Shown here: piece after piece, positions 5,703 through 5,841 of the stretch
How positions within the stretch are numbered: the stretch's first letter is position 1
How the letters are laid out: the number at the start of each line of letters is the position of its first letter
Source of the DNA: Scatosoma sp045614565
GTDB taxonomy: Bacteria; Bacillota; Clostridia; Christensenellales; Borkfalkiaceae
Direction of reading: 5' to 3'
DNA length: 5,841 nt
Assembly (NCBI GenBank): GCA_045614565.1
Contig: JAZLDG010000064.1
Coordinates: 1 to 5,841 of the forward strand
Notes under the pieces: model-generated
Seen by the model: only the letters and a program-made list of their open reading frames with translations
Databases searched by the model: none
Told to the model about the DNA's origin: nothing
Position numbers and translations under genes: made by a program

Positions 5703-5779
5703 GCGCCTGTAGCTCAGTTGGATAGAGCAACGGCCTTCTAAGCCGTGTGTCAGGAGTTCGAATCTCTTCAGGCGCACCA
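5703..5779 (+). tRNA. tRNA-Arg (anticodon TCT)
   Basis: The acceptor stem GCGCCTG (5703-5709) pairs with CAGGCGC (5769-5775), followed by discriminator A and an encoded CCA (5777-5779). The anticodon stem ACGGC/GCCGT encloses CTTCTAA, with TCT at 5737-5739, which reads AGA and AGG. D-arm GCTC/GAGC and T-loop TTCGAAT are canonical. It follows tRNA-Gly after 29 bases with no promoter between, so the two are co-transcribed. Confidence 0.97.
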
Positions 5780-5797
5780 AATAAATGGCGGACTTAT

Positions 5798-5841
5798 GGC
5801 GGGCGTAGCTCAGTTGGTTAGAGCGCCAGATTGTGGCCCTG
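5798..5841 (+). tRNA. tRNA-His (anticodon GTG), 5' part cut by window edge
   Basis: Only the 5' half is in the window: an encoded G at -1 (5798), acceptor strand GCGGGCG (5799-5805), D-arm GCTC/GAGC with GG in the loop, and an anticodon loop TTGTGGC with GTG at 5833-5835. The extra G before position 1 is the hallmark of tRNA-His. It lies 18 bases after tRNA-Arg in the same transcript. The closing anticodon-stem pair would be A31-C39, a mismatch. The sequence ends at position 42. Confidence 0.88.

Overview
The window looks like chromosomal DNA from an anaerobic, endospore-forming member of the Clostridia. It is moderately AT-rich with very AT-rich intergenic stretches. The lineage call rests on four things: an intact sporulation sigma factor SigK with a hydrophobic pro-sequence, a type A RNase P RNA, the start of an Fe-S scaffold-like protein of a kind I know from anaerobic Firmicutes, and strong GGAG-type ribosome binding sites. 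I cannot name a genus.

Layout. At the left edge (1-281, minus) is the N-terminal 93 codons of the Fe-S scaffold-like protein, with a good sigma-A promoter at 376-404. Next on the minus strand is sigK (499-1200), with its own terminator at 466-486 and a SigE/SigK-looking promoter at 1230-1261. Upstream of sigK is a compact palindromic element (about 1283-1370), then the rnpB terminator (1386-1413) and the RNase P RNA gene (about 1438-1786, minus). A divergent promoter region follows and reads rightward into pyruvate kinase (1922-3328, plus), whose short leader carries a hairpin followed by a T-run. pyk converges on purH (3400-4941, minus), and the two share a strong bidirectional terminator (3343-3378). 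Divergent from purH is a small membrane protein gene (4994-5371, plus). The right end is an AT-rich region with helically phased A-tracts, a near-consensus promoter (5533-5561), and a tRNA cluster Gly(TCC), Arg(TCT), His(GTG), the last cut by the window edge.

Functionally this is mostly housekeeping: glycolysis (pyk), de novo purine synthesis (purH), tRNA processing (rnpB), translation (tRNAs), and late mother-cell sporulation transcription (sigK). The genes are individually promoted and terminated rather than forming one pathway operon. I found no CRISPR array, phage, toxin-antitoxin or defence cassette, and no clear new multi-gene system. The parts most worth a second look are small: the palindromic repeat element upstream of sigK, a C at position 55 of the tRNA-Gly, the pyk leader hairpin, and the phased A-tracts ahead of the tRNA promoter.
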